DNA from: an uncultured Mediterraneibacter sp.
GTDB lineage: Bacteria; Bacillota; Clostridia; Lachnospirales; Lachnospiraceae
Direction: 5' to 3'
NCBI GenBank assembly: GCA_944381935.1
Contig: CALWMN010000004.1
Coordinates: forward strand, 1 to 64,000
DNA: 64,000 nucleotides
The translations under genes were made by a program, and so were the position numbers. Each line of letters starts with the position of its first letter. Position 1 is the first letter of the stretch. Under the pieces are notes generated by a model, which was not told the origin of the DNA, searched no databases, and saw only the letters and a list, made by a program, of their open reading frames with translations. Shown here one piece after another: positions 18,590 to 26,752 of this stretch.

Positions 18590-18603
18590 TACAAACGTTT
18601 GTA
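18590..18603. promoter_or_regulatory. LacI-type operator, perfect palindrome
   Basis: TACAAACGTTTGTA is a perfect 14-bp palindrome with the central CG typical of LacI-family sites. Placed at about +8 to +21 of the operon promoter, it would block transcription when bound. The remaining sequence of this 337-bp intergenic region is AT-rich and shows no other feature I can support. Confidence 0.75.
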
Positions 18604-18700
18604 CATAAAAGGACAATGCGCAGGTCCTGAATCAAAACCCAAATTTCTGTTATAGGATGAAACAATAATTTATTACCATAAACAAAAAGGAGAATTTATC

Positions 18701-19675
18701 ATGGCTAAAGTAAAAACATTTAAAACAATCTTTCCGGCAGTTTCCGTTCCGCTTAACGACGACTATTCCATCAATGAAAAAGAATTTCGCGCTTACCTCC
18801 GCTGGATCAAGAGCTTCTACGGAAAAGGGATCGAGGGTCTCGTATGCAACGGACATACCGGCGAGATCACCGGATTAAGCCGCGCAGAGCGAAAACGTGT
18901 CGTAGAGATCTGCTCAGAGGAATGTGGCGATGTTATGACGATCATCTCCGGAATCAACTGTGAAAACACAATCGAGAGCATCGAGATGGCAAAAGAGGCG
19001 AAAGAAGCCGGCGCTGATGGGATTCTTCTGATGCCGCCTCACATGTGGCTCCGCTTCGGCATGAACGAGAACGCTCCGTTTGAATACGTCAAAGACGTCG
19101 CAGAAGGCGCTGACATTGATATCATCATCCACCTGTATCCGGCTACAAGCAAAGCCTTCTATCCGGTTGAAACTCTGATCAAAATGTGCAAGGAGATCGA
19201 TCATGTAAAATGCATCAAGATGGGAACACGTGTCACATCGATTTACGAGCATGACGTAAGGCTGCTCCGCGAAGAGTGCCCGGACATCTCACTTATCACA
19301 TGCCATGACGAGACACTGTGCGTAAGCTGGTTCCCGGGTATGGACGGAGCCCTGATCGGTTTCGCAGGATGTGTGCCGGAGCTGATCTGCCCGGCATGGG
19401 ATGTATTCAAAAATCCTGAGAAGCACACGCTGAAAGAAGCCCAGGACTGGTCAAACCGGATCTATCATATCTCCCAGGCGATTTACGGAGGCGGCCAGCC
19501 TTCCGGAGAAGCACATGCGCGCCTGAAAGAGGCCCTGGTACAGCGCGGAGTCTTCAAATCCGCCCTGATGCGCAAACCTGTCCTCCCCCTGAACCAGGAA
19601 GAGAAAGACTGGGTTGCCCTTGGAATCACACGCAGTGGGCTCCCAAAAGTTGACATGGGGCAGTACGAAGACTAA
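18701..19675 (+). CDS. DapA-family class I aldolase/lyase, substrate unknown
   Basis: This 324-residue TIM-barrel protein belongs to the dihydrodipicolinate synthase/N-acetylneuraminate lyase family, which forms a Schiff base between a lysine and a pyruvate-like keto acid. Visible residues are CNGHTGEITGLSRAER near residue 50 (carboxylate-binding), the tyrosine in IIHLYPATSKAF near 145, and the candidate lysine in KCIKMGTRVTS near 175. It is longer than true DapA (about 290 residues), and a LacI repressor controls it, so a catabolic sugar-acid or hydroxy-keto acid aldolase is more likely than lysine synthesis. It shares an operon with an NRAMP-like transporter. ATG at 18701 follows AAGGAG. 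Confidence 0.87.
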   Translation: MAKVKTFKTIFPAVSVPLNDDYSINEKEFRAYLRWIKSFYGKGIEGLVCNGHTGEITGLSRAERKRVVEICSEECGDVMTIISGINCENTIESIEMAKEAKEAGADGILLMPPHMWLRFGMNENAPFEYVKDVAEGADIDIIIHLYPATSKAFYPVETLIKMCKEIDHVKCIKMGTRVTSIYEHDVRLLREECPDISLITCHDETLCVSWFPGMDGALIGFAGCVPELICPAWDVFKNPEKHTLKEAQDWSNRIYHISQAIYGGGQPSGEAHARLKEALVQRGVFKSALMRKPVLPLNQEEKDWVALGITRSGLPKVDMGQYED

Positions 19676-19686
19676 AGGTACTCAAA

Positions 19687-19744
19687 GCTGTGGCTGTCAG
19701 AAAAGCAATACATTACTTGCCTCCGGCAGTCACAGTTCTTTTTT
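19687..19744 (+). terminator. Intra-operon terminator-like hairpin
   Basis: CTGTGGCTG (19688-19696) pairs with CAGTCACAG (19727-19735, one mismatch) and is followed by TTCTTTTTT. It lies between the aldolase and transporter genes and could reduce transporter expression. Confidence 0.5.
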
Positions 19745-19759
19745 ATCAGGAGGTATGAT

Positions 19760-21037
19760 ATGGGTAAAGTAATGATAGACGGAAAGGAAGTGAAAAAACT
19801 TTCCTTTCTTGAAATAGTCAAGAGGGTCGGGCCGGGGATCATTCTGACGGGCGTTGTCATCGGGCCGGGCAACATCACCACATCCGCCATGCTGGGTGCC
19901 AACTACGGCTACCGGATGATCTGGCTGATCATCCCGATTGCATTTATGGGAATCACCTTTATGCTCACTACATACAGAATCGGTATGCTTTCGGGGATGC
20001 CGATCATCCATGCGATCCGGCATTATTATGGAAAAGTTGCAGCCGCCTTCGTCGGAATCGCCACTTTCCTGGCATGCTTCTTTTTTACACTGGGGAACAT
20101 CACCGGAACGGGGACAGGAATGACTTTGATTTTCGGCATTAACTGGAAACTGGGGGCGATCATTATGCTTGCGGTTCTTGCTTACTGTTATTTTTCAAAG
20201 GGAGTATATTCCAAAGTAGAAAAAGGGATTCTCCTCTGTATCCTTGCCATGATCGTCGCATTCTACGCAACCTTAGTATCGGCAGGCGGTCCCGACTGGG
20301 GTGAGATGGGATATGGTCTTACTCACTGGGGATTCGCAGCGGGCAGCTTTGCCACCGCTCTTGGATATATCAGCACAAATGCTGCTGTCACATCCGGGAT
20401 TTACGGTACTTATCTCGGGGCAGAGAAGAAATGGAAAAAAGAGGATCTCTTTAACGGCGCCATGCTGGCGGACGCAATCGCACATGTAGTCAGCGTAATC
20501 CTGATCTCAGGCGCCGTCGTTCTCGTAGGTGCAATCGTCCTGTTTCCGCAGGGAATCTCCATTACGGCACCGCAGCAGCTGGCAGATCTGCTCGTGCCGT
20601 TTATGGGAAATGCGGCAAAATACATGATGGGAATTGCTCTGGTGGGAGCCGGGTTTTCTTCTTTGCTTGGCAATACGCAGAGAGGGATGGTTCTTCTCAA
20701 TGCAGGATTCGACAAAGAAGTCGGCCTGGAATCGAAATCCATCCAGTGGGGATGCATGGTCTGTATCGCGGTTGCCTGTGTGATATGCTTCGCATACGGC
20801 GGTTCCCCGACGCAGCTGATCTACATGGCAAACGTCGCAACCGCCATCGCAACTCCCGTGGCAGGTTTCTTTATCACACGGATGATCTTCAGGAAGGATA
20901 TTTTCAAAGGATATCCGACTCCTACCGTACTCAAGATCTGCATGCTTATCAGTTATGTTTTCGTGCTGATTATGACATTTTTCGCTCTGAAAAATTCCGT
21001 TCCTGCACTGGTCAATTCAATCGTCAATCTGTTTTAA
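19760..21037 (+). CDS. NRAMP-family-like membrane transporter lacking the metal-site residues
   Basis: This 425-residue protein has about eleven membrane segments and clear NRAMP ancestry. However, the first-helix metal motif DPGN is VIGPGNITTS (near residue 37), with Gly in place of the metal-binding Asp. The sixth-helix MPHN-type motif is absent; the region reads ALGYISTNAAVTSGIYG (near 196). Canonical manganese/iron transport is therefore unlikely. It sits downstream of a DapA-family aldolase under a LacI repressor, which suggests uptake of the organic substrate of that enzyme. ATG at 19760 follows CAGGAGG. Family membership is seen; substrate is inference. Confidence 0.85.
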   Translation: MGKVMIDGKEVKKLSFLEIVKRVGPGIILTGVVIGPGNITTSAMLGANYGYRMIWLIIPIAFMGITFMLTTYRIGMLSGMPIIHAIRHYYGKVAAAFVGIATFLACFFFTLGNITGTGTGMTLIFGINWKLGAIIMLAVLAYCYFSKGVYSKVEKGILLCILAMIVAFYATLVSAGGPDWGEMGYGLTHWGFAAGSFATALGYISTNAAVTSGIYGTYLGAEKKWKKEDLFNGAMLADAIAHVVSVILISGAVVLVGAIVLFPQGISITAPQQLADLLVPFMGNAAKYMMGIALVGAGFSSLLGNTQRGMVLLNAGFDKEVGLESKSIQWGCMVCIAVACVICFAYGGSPTQLIYMANVATAIATPVAGFFITRMIFRKDIFKGYPTPTVLKICMLISYVFVLIMTFFALKNSVPALVNSIVNLF

Positions 21038-21042
21038 GCAAC

Positions 21043-21072
21043 TCCCCCTCTGAGATGGGATACAGAGGGGGA
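21043..21072 (+). terminator. Hairpin after the NRAMP-like gene
   Basis: TCCCCCTCTG (21043-21052) pairs perfectly with CAGAGGGGGA (21063-21072). There is no long T tract after it, so termination efficiency is uncertain. Confidence 0.55.
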
Positions 21073-21284
21073 TTCAATATACTGCGCTTTATAGTCCCGG
21101 AAAGAAAGGAGTCCTTTTATCATGAACAAAAATGCTTTCTTTCGGTGCTGATCTTATAATTTGTGAGGATCACTCGGCTTTTTTGCTGATACTCTTCTGC
21201 CGCTGCAATCCTATCGTCACTGCATCAAATCCTCCCCCCTGTTTTCATACAAACATTTGCCAGAAATCATCGGGTTCTGCCAGA

Positions 21285-21596
21285 TCAGTTGAGACCGTAA
21301 CTGCCTCTGACCCTGTACTCACAGGCAAGTGGCCGGTTATCGGAGCCATCATGAAACGGGATTTCCGCAGCCTTTCTAAATCCACGTTTTTCATAAGGCT
21401 CCCACGCTACAAGAGTGTTTGTAAAAAGCCGCACACAATCCGCCCCATCGGCTTTTGCCCGGCGCAAAAACTATGTGGCTAATGCGGTTCCCATACCTTT
21501 TCTGTAATTTCTTTTAGATGAAAGGGCAACAAGTCCCAGATCGCATTTCCCAAAGGTTTTCTTGTCCCTTTCCTGTGACTGACGTAAAAAACTCAT
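21285..21596 (-). pseudogene. GNAT acetyltransferase remnant with an amber stop
   Basis: The minus strand encodes the C-terminal half of a GNAT acetyltransferase: LGLVALSSKRNYRKGMGTAL (the acetyl-CoA loop), then a TAG codon at 21471-21473, then KADGADCVRLFTNTLVAW and YEKRGFRKAAEIPF in the same frame, ending with TGA at 21285. The N-terminal half is missing. The 5'-truncated, stop-interrupted frame indicates decay. The rest of the 21038-21636 gap holds only a hairpin and a nine-codon frame (21122-21151) with a good AAAGGAG site that stops at once, perhaps the start of another lost gene. Confidence 0.7.
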
Positions 21597-21636
21597 AGAA
21601 ACAATCCCCGCAGGCCGCAAAGATCTGGCTCTTTCT

Positions 21637-22320
21637 TTATTCTGCCAGCCCGATGCTGCTCAGCCACCCTGACACTGTCTCAGCGCAGCCAGCCGCCTCA
21701 CTGCTTCCCAGCGAGAGTCCTTCCGTAACATCTGCATCCGGCTCCATCTCTGCGATTGTAGCAAGAGAACCTGAAAACCCGCTTCCTCCGCTTGTATTAA
21801 AAGGAGCCACCGTTTTCCCTGAGAGATCATACTCGTCCAGGAATGTATAGAGGATCATCGGCATATCGCCCCACCAGTTAGGGAATCCCAGAAAAACCGT
21901 GTCATATCCTGACAGGTCCACCCTATCCGCAATCGCAGGACGGGCATCACTGCTCTGCTCCTCCTGTGCAACGTCAAGAAGCTCATTATAGTCATCTGTG
22001 TAAGGCTCTGCCGGAACAATTTCAAACAGATCCGCCCCTGTCTGGTTCTGGATTTCCTGCGCTACATCCTCTGTATTGCCCGACCAGGAAAAATAGACAA
22101 CCAGCGCACCGCTCTCCCCGGCAGCCCTTTCCGCACCATCTTCTGTATTCTCTTCCTGCCCGGCATCGGCATCCGCTGGATTCTGGCTATCTGCATTTTC
22201 TTTTGCCTGATCAGATACCGTACTGCCATCTCCAGTCTGGCTGCCGCATGCAGCCAGGCAAATAGCCGCCGTTCCGGCAATCATGACAGAAATCATTTTT
22301 TTCAATCGTTTTGTTTTCAT
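21637..22320 (-). CDS. Flavodoxin-domain lipoprotein
   Basis: This 227-residue protein starts at ATG 22320 (AGGAGG six bases before it) and has a lipoprotein signal, KKMISVMIAGTAAICLAAC, so the flavodoxin domain should be outside the membrane. After an acidic, low-complexity linker (DSQNPADADAGQEENTEDG) comes a flavodoxin fold: ALVVYFSWSGNTEDVA (FMN phosphate loop), AEPYTDDYNELLDVA, VFLGFPNWWGDMPM and PFNTSGGSGFSGSL. It is the last gene of a seven-gene redox operon. An exported flavodoxin may carry electrons at the cell surface; this is inference. Confidence 0.88.
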   Translation of the reverse strand: MKTKRLKKMISVMIAGTAAICLAACGSQTGDGSTVSDQAKENADSQNPADADAGQEENTEDGAERAAGESGALVVYFSWSGNTEDVAQEIQNQTGADLFEIVPAEPYTDDYNELLDVAQEEQSSDARPAIADRVDLSGYDTVFLGFPNWWGDMPMILYTFLDEYDLSGKTVAPFNTSGGSGFSGSLATIAEMEPDADVTEGLSLGSSEAAGCAETVSGWLSSIGLAE

Positions 22321-22341
22321 AATCATCCTCCTGATTCCTTC

Positions 22342-22884
22342 CTATTCACTGACATTCATGCATTTCCCGATCACATCCCCTGTTCGGAGATACTCGTAAG
22401 TGGGCATTTCAAAAAGCACCGGCTTCAATGCATGGTAATCGATTTTTCCGGCCTCGTTTAGCACACTCTCTTCCGCATAAACACCGTCGATCTTGCAGAT
22501 AAAGCTCTCAAACCCTTCCGTCTCATAGACGTCATCCACAATACAGTCCATAACTACCGGAGCCTCGTCAATAACCGGCGCTCCTGTCCCTCTTGTATGG
22601 AACACAAACATATCGGATTTATCTACTTTGTTCCCGCTGACACATCCCGCGCGGTCCGCTTTCTTCAACATCCCTTCATCCACGATGTTGACCGTCATGG
22701 CACGGGTCTCTTTGATCCCCCGGTTACTATAATGTTGTTTTGCAAGGCTGACCATGATCCGGTCATGCCCGATAATTCCCACATGCCCTGCCAGGACATA
22801 ATTCGGTTTTCCTTTTACCATTGTTCCCACTACCACAAGGGGTGCAGGATACAGTGCAGGACTGTTCCCAATGTCTTTTTTCAT
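22342..22884 (-). CDS. Flavin reductase-like FMN-binding protein
   Basis: This 180-residue cytoplasmic protein matches the flavin reductase/FMN-binding split-barrel family (the high-molecular-weight-rubredoxin and FlRed group). Visible elements are YPAPLVVVGTMVKGKPNY, GIIGHDRIMVSLAKQHYSN, where FMN binds, and KADRAGCVSGNKVDKSD. Such proteins hold FMN and pass electrons from NAD(P)H or reduced flavodoxin. It lies 21 bp upstream of the flavodoxin lipoprotein gene and 25 bp downstream of the FMN reductase gene, in one operon. ATG at 22884 has an AGAGGAAG-type site. Confidence 0.87.
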   Translation of the reverse strand: MKKDIGNSPALYPAPLVVVGTMVKGKPNYVLAGHVGIIGHDRIMVSLAKQHYSNRGIKETRAMTVNIVDEGMLKKADRAGCVSGNKVDKSDMFVFHTRGTGAPVIDEAPVVMDCIVDDVYETEGFESFICKIDGVYAEESVLNEAGKIDYHALKPVLFEMPTYEYLRTGDVIGKCMNVSE

Positions 22885-22909
22885 GATACTCCTTCCTCTC
22901 AGTTTCAGT

Positions 22910-23446
22910 TTATTTCAGTTTTTTCCCAAGTTCATATGCCTGCCCCAGATATTTTGAGTGCTGCGTCATGGACGGCGTACCGCACCCCTTGCCGAGCACC
23001 ATCCCCATATCCTTCAGGTCCAGATAATGTACCAGCGTCTTATAGTGCGCCTCCAGCGCATCAAAAGTCCATCCGTCGCTGTTCCAGGCTGCTGCCAGAA
23101 GCGCAGACCTCATCCGCCTGCGCTGGATACTGCCGTTAAATGCGCAGAAACGGTCCACCAGAATTTTTAACTGCGCCGACATCCCATAATAATACAGCGG
23201 CGTGACAAATACCATCATATCTGCATCCAGGATATCCTCCCGGTATTTTTCTACGTCATCCTCCTGTACGCAGGGGCCGTCATAGCCGCAGTGGATACAT
23301 CCGGTACAGGGATGAATATCTGCGTGGGCAGCGTCAATCACCTTGGCCACATGGCCGGCTTCTTCCGCGCCCCGGATAAAACTGTCTGCCAGCATATTGG
23401 AGGAGCCGTGCCGATTCGGGCTCCCTTCCAGAACTACTATCTTCAT
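22910..23446 (-). CDS. NADPH-dependent FMN reductase / flavodoxin-like oxidoreductase
   Basis: This 178-residue enzyme has the flavodoxin-like NAD(P)H:FMN/quinone oxidoreductase fold. KIVVLEGSPNRHGSSNMLAD (residues 2-21) is the FMN phosphate loop. CTGCIHCGYDGPCVQEDD near residue 47 is a cysteine-rich segment typical of the iron-sulphur flavoprotein-like branch, and VFVTPLYYYGMSAQLKILVDR follows. ATG 23446 is chosen since GGAGG lies seven bases upstream. The C-x2-C-x2-C pattern is shorter than the four-cysteine cluster of true Isf proteins, so cluster binding is uncertain. It is the fifth gene of the redox operon. Confidence 0.87.
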   Translation of the reverse strand: MKIVVLEGSPNRHGSSNMLADSFIRGAEEAGHVAKVIDAAHADIHPCTGCIHCGYDGPCVQEDDVEKYREDILDADMMVFVTPLYYYGMSAQLKILVDRFCAFNGSIQRRRMRSALLAAAWNSDGWTFDALEAHYKTLVHYLDLKDMGMVLGKGCGTPSMTQHSKYLGQAYELGKKLK

Positions 23447-23515
23447 CTTCATGCCTCCAATCTGAAAGATCATTTTCTTTCCTGTATTTTATGAAACAGA
23501 TTGTTTTCCTTCCCC

Positions 23516-24415
23516 TTATATGACCCGGTCCACCGCCAGTCCGATTGCCAGGGAAATCAGGACCACATAGAGCAGGTAAAGGGCGAATCTTTTCGCTCCC
23601 AGCACAATCTTCAGCGCCCCCAGATTCGTGATCTTCGTTGCCGGACCGGTAATCATAAACGCCGCCGCAGAACCCATGCTCATCCCCGATGCGAGCCACT
23701 GCTGCAATAAGGGAACTGTCCCTCCGCCGCACGCATATAGGGGTACACCGATGGTAGCTGCCATAAGTACGCCGAACCCCTCCTGCCTGCCGAAAAGTCC
23801 GACAAAGGCATCGGCGGGCACATATCTCTGAAACAGCGCAGAGAGCAGAACCCCCGCAAGGAACCAGGGAGCAGTGGCGCGGATATTCCTGCCCAGGTTC
23901 TTCAGAAACCGTAAGGCAGGGTTCGGGTCTGTATCCCTTCCCTGCGGTTCGGAAAATCCCGTGAAATTAAAGTAACTTCTTCCTCTGTAAAAAATCCTGA
24001 CGCACAGGCCTGCCCCCAAGCCGCCCAGAAAGCAGGATAAAAATCTCACCGCCACCGCCTCCGGCCCCAGCATACCGCTTGTGATCAGAAGCTGCGGATT
24101 TAAAAGGATGGAACTCATCATGAAGGCGGCCAGCATATCGTCTTTCATTCCTTTCCCGGAGAATGACGCCGCAATAGGGATCGTGCCATACATGCACAGC
24201 GGGGATGCAATCCCCAGCAGGCTGGCTGGGATCAACCCCAGGGCCCCTGTTGTTTTCTTCCCCAGCGCCTGAAAAGCAGAGTGGATCTTCCCTTTCCCGA
24301 ACACGGAGATGGCGGATCCGATCACCATTCCCAGCACCCAATAGAAAAGAACCTGCTCCAGCTGGATACTGAAATAGTACCATATGTAAATAAATTCTCT
24401 TCGCAATATCTCCAT
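23516..24415 (-). CDS. Permease, SO_0444/ArsP-like (DUF318) family
   Basis: This 299-residue protein has about eight membrane segments and belongs to the DUF318 permease family (YraQ, ArsP). Family marks are GIASPLCMYGTIPIAASF with a conserved cysteine near residue 72, MMSSILLNPQLLI near 98, and the repeat GVPLYACGGGTVPLLQQWL near 222 with a second cysteine. ArsP relatives export trivalent organoarsenicals; others have unknown cargo. Its place among flavin-dependent reductases suggests export of a reduced product or thiol-reactive compound, which is inference. Confidence 0.85.
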   Translation of the reverse strand: MEILRREFIYIWYYFSIQLEQVLFYWVLGMVIGSAISVFGKGKIHSAFQALGKKTTGALGLIPASLLGIASPLCMYGTIPIAASFSGKGMKDDMLAAFMMSSILLNPQLLITSGMLGPEAVAVRFLSCFLGGLGAGLCVRIFYRGRSYFNFTGFSEPQGRDTDPNPALRFLKNLGRNIRATAPWFLAGVLLSALFQRYVPADAFVGLFGRQEGFGVLMAATIGVPLYACGGGTVPLLQQWLASGMSMGSAAAFMITGPATKITNLGALKIVLGAKRFALYLLYVVLISLAIGLAVDRVI

Positions 24416-24439
24416 TCCATCCTGCCTTCCACTGTATCT

Positions 24440-25432
24440 CTACCCGTCAATATCTATCAGCTCATAGGTCCTGCTCCCAAGCCCGATCGCCTCCGCATGC
24501 TCCAATGTATGAAGTCCGTTTCTGGACTCGATCCTTTCGGCCAGGGAATCTCCATCCTTTGCACTGTATACCAGGTCAATGCATGCCTGGTCCAGCGCTA
24601 CCGGATCATAGGAAGCAAGGATTCCGATGTCATGCATATCAGGCTCTGCCGGATTCCCGTCACAGTCACAGTCTACGGAAAGCCGGTTCATGACATTGAT
24701 ATACAGGATACTGCCGTCCAGATAATCCACAACAGACTTTCCCGCCTCTGCCATGGACTCCAGAAACGCATCCTGGTCTGCGCCCCACATACTGCCGCCG
24801 GTACCGCCGCTGTGGATATGGGACTTTCCTTCAGCAGATGCAATGCCGATGGAAATATTCTTGATGGCTCCTCCGTATCCTGCCATAGCATGTCCCTTAA
24901 AATGAGAAAGCACTACATAGTAATCATATTTTTCAAAATGGCTCCCCACATAGTTTTCCTCCAGATTCGCACCCCCTGCTACAGGCAGGGTCATAGAACC
25001 GTCCTCGTCCATGATATCCACATCTGCGATCTCCGTATAGCCGTGGTCCTCAGCCACCTGATAATGCATCGCCGTGTTGGCGCGGGAACCCCCATAGGCC
25101 GTATTGCACTCTACAATTGTCGGATCGTCAAAAGACCGGACCAAGTCCCCGATCAGATCTGTCCTGAGATAATTGCTGCCCGGCTCACCTGTGGAGAGCT
25201 TGACAGCGATGTTTCCTTCCGGCACTGCCCCAAGAGCCTCATAGACAGCGATCAGTCCGTCAGAGCTGATATCCTCCGTCATATAGACTGCCGGGGAGCC
25301 TGACGTGCTTTCTGTTCCGGCAGTTTCTGCAGATGTATTTTCCATCGGTTCCACTCTCCCGCTGCATCCTGCCAGCATGCCTGTGAATGCCATGACAGCG
25401 ATCCGGGTGGTCACAACTTTTCTCCTCATCAT
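24440..25432 (-). CDS. DUF362-family lipoprotein
   Basis: This 330-residue protein has a lipoprotein signal ending in GMLAGC (cysteine near residue 22), so it is probably surface-anchored. The DUF362 domain follows, with NIAVKLSTGEPGSNYLR, HFKGHAMAGYGGAIKN near residue 178, SGGTGGSMWG and ILASYDPVALDQACIDLV. DUF362 proteins are often fused to ferredoxin domains; none is present here, though VDCDCDG may bind metal. Its function is not known. It lies between the permease and the DUF4405 membrane protein in the redox operon. Confidence 0.83.
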   Translation of the reverse strand: MMRRKVVTTRIAVMAFTGMLAGCSGRVEPMENTSAETAGTESTSGSPAVYMTEDISSDGLIAVYEALGAVPEGNIAVKLSTGEPGSNYLRTDLIGDLVRSFDDPTIVECNTAYGGSRANTAMHYQVAEDHGYTEIADVDIMDEDGSMTLPVAGGANLEENYVGSHFEKYDYYVVLSHFKGHAMAGYGGAIKNISIGIASAEGKSHIHSGGTGGSMWGADQDAFLESMAEAGKSVVDYLDGSILYINVMNRLSVDCDCDGNPAEPDMHDIGILASYDPVALDQACIDLVYSAKDGDSLAERIESRNGLHTLEHAEAIGLGSRTYELIDIDG

Positions 25433-25451
25433 AGGTCCAAGTCACCTCTTT

Positions 25452-26150
25452 TCAAGTTTTCCGTTTTCTGGATTTCTGAATAATCACGGACAGATAATGG
25501 GCAATCCAGATAAACAGCCCCATTATCGCCAGGTAATCTATATAGAAAGATATCGGGGACTCACTGTAATCCAGAAAGACAAACTGTGTCCTCAGAAACA
25601 TGTACGTCACCAGATCTCTTGCCGCAAAAATATACAATCCATATCCTGCAATCCCCGTGCCGAGGATCCGCATGACAAGGCTGCGGCCTCTGGATTGCTT
25701 TCCCACACCGAAGTTCTTTCTCACTTTTGCCATCACCATGCCCCAATGCAGCCCCAGATGCAGTGCCATCAGAACGAATCCCCAGTAGCAGGCAGCCATG
25801 TGGACCAGCCTTGCCATCCCCATCCCGCCGTCAATGGGGAGAAATACAAACACATGGCGTGACATCGTAATGCCGCTTGCCATCAGGCAGATCATCACCG
25901 CAAGGAGCACCAGATCCACCATGCTGACCAGAACCCTCGCCGCGTTATATTTCCCCCGGAACAGATTCCTGTACCATCCAACGTTCAGCATGTGATGGAC
26001 AATGAACAGAGCAAGCATAGCGGCTCCAGCCCATTCATGGGCAATATCGCCCCAAAGCTGATATCCCATCAGGAATAGGAGCAGGAGAGTCATGAGAAGA
26101 TCAACTGCCAGTTTGATTTTTGACTTTACTTTTTTCTTGTTTTCGTCCAT
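25452..26150 (-). CDS. DUF4405 membrane protein (cytochrome b-like)
   Basis: This 232-residue protein has about five membrane segments (first LAVDLLMTLLLLFLMGYQLW near residue 13). Histidines are placed within helices in the way seen in haem-binding four-helix b-type cytochromes: HEWAGAAMLALFIVHHMLN, SGITMSRHVF, RLVHMAACYWGF, MALHLGLHWGM and IAHYLSV. It matches the DUF4405 group. ATG at 26150 lies inside the 3' end of the flavodoxin gene, overlapping by 50 bp, so translation is coupled. It could move electrons across the membrane between the cytoplasmic flavodoxin and the surface lipoproteins; haem binding is inferred. Confidence 0.82.
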   Translation of the reverse strand: MDENKKKVKSKIKLAVDLLMTLLLLFLMGYQLWGDIAHEWAGAAMLALFIVHHMLNVGWYRNLFRGKYNAARVLVSMVDLVLLAVMICLMASGITMSRHVFVFLPIDGGMGMARLVHMAACYWGFVLMALHLGLHWGMVMAKVRKNFGVGKQSRGRSLVMRILGTGIAGYGLYIFAARDLVTYMFLRTQFVFLDYSESPISFYIDYLAIMGLFIWIAHYLSVIIQKSRKRKT

Positions 26151-26661
26151 GATTTTTAAATATCCCCCACTTCTCTCCAAGATTCTGTTCCAGCCACGCC
26201 TGTACTGTATCCCGGATATCTTTACTTCCATTTTCCAACACGTACAGGCTGCTCCCCGTTTTCGCTGTCGGGCACAAATCCCGGACTGCCTGTTCCATCC
26301 CTCTGTCCTCTCCGCCGCAATGGCTGAAAAAGGGGAGAAGTATCTTTCCTGCCAGATTGTTTTCTCTTAGCCAGGACGTCAAAGGCGGGGCAATAGTCCC
26401 GCACCAGTTGGGAGAACCCGTAATGATGACATCATATTTGTCGGCGTTTTCCGTAACCGGAAGCAGCTGCGGATATTTCCCTGCCCTCATTTCTTCCCGC
26501 ACCTGGCTCAGAAGTTTCCCAAAATCCGCCGGATAAGGCTGTCTCGGATAAATCTGGCTGAGCTTTCCTCCTGCCTGTTTCTGTATTGTTTCTGCAATCC
26601 TCCGGGTTTTCCCGGAATAAGAATAACAGACGATTAAAATATTTCCTCTCATACAATCCAT
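26101..26661 (-). CDS. Cytoplasmic flavodoxin-family protein
   Basis: This 186-residue protein has no signal peptide. NILIVCYSYSGKTRRIAETI (residues 7-26) is the FMN phosphate loop, followed by PRQPYPADFGKLLSQVREE, VIITGSPNWCGTIAPPLTSW and PFFSHCGGEDRG. A basic tail of about 15 residues after KWGIFKNHG is read from DNA that also encodes the start of the DUF4405 gene. It is the first gene of the seven-gene redox operon; ATG at 26661 follows AGAGGTAAAGGA. The 13-base motif at 26740-26752 is shared with the flavodoxin gene at 32413-32886. Confidence 0.87.
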   Translation of the reverse strand: MDCMRGNILIVCYSYSGKTRRIAETIQKQAGGKLSQIYPRQPYPADFGKLLSQVREEMRAGKYPQLLPVTENADKYDVIITGSPNWCGTIAPPLTSWLRENNLAGKILLPFFSHCGGEDRGMEQAVRDLCPTAKTGSSLYVLENGSKDIRDTVQAWLEQNLGEKWGIFKNHGRKQEKSKVKNQTGS

Positions 26662-26739
26662 CGTCCTTTACCTCTTGTTTTTTGGTCATCCGGCTGTCTG
26701 GATTTCCTTTTCGTCCATTATCCTATAATATCTGCAGAC

Positions 26740-26752
26740 TGTCTAATACCTG
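26740..26752 (-). promoter_or_regulatory. Shared motif and promoter region of the flavodoxin operon
   Basis: The minus strand reads CAGGTATTAGACA, containing a TAGACA -35-like hexamer about 80 bp before the first flavodoxin gene. The same motif, with one base changed, is at 32945-32957 before another flavodoxin gene. Confidence 0.45.

Noticed and set aside
18701-19675. Calling the aldolase dapA (lysine synthesis)
   Set aside because: It is longer than DapA, lies under a LacI repressor with a transporter, and no lysine genes are nearby.
19760-21037. Calling the transporter a manganese importer (MntH)
   Set aside because: The metal-binding Asp and the helix 6 metal motif are absent.
24281-25303. 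A 340-codon plus-strand open frame
   Set aside because: It lies opposite the DUF362 lipoprotein gene, has no good ribosome site, and shows no family motif.
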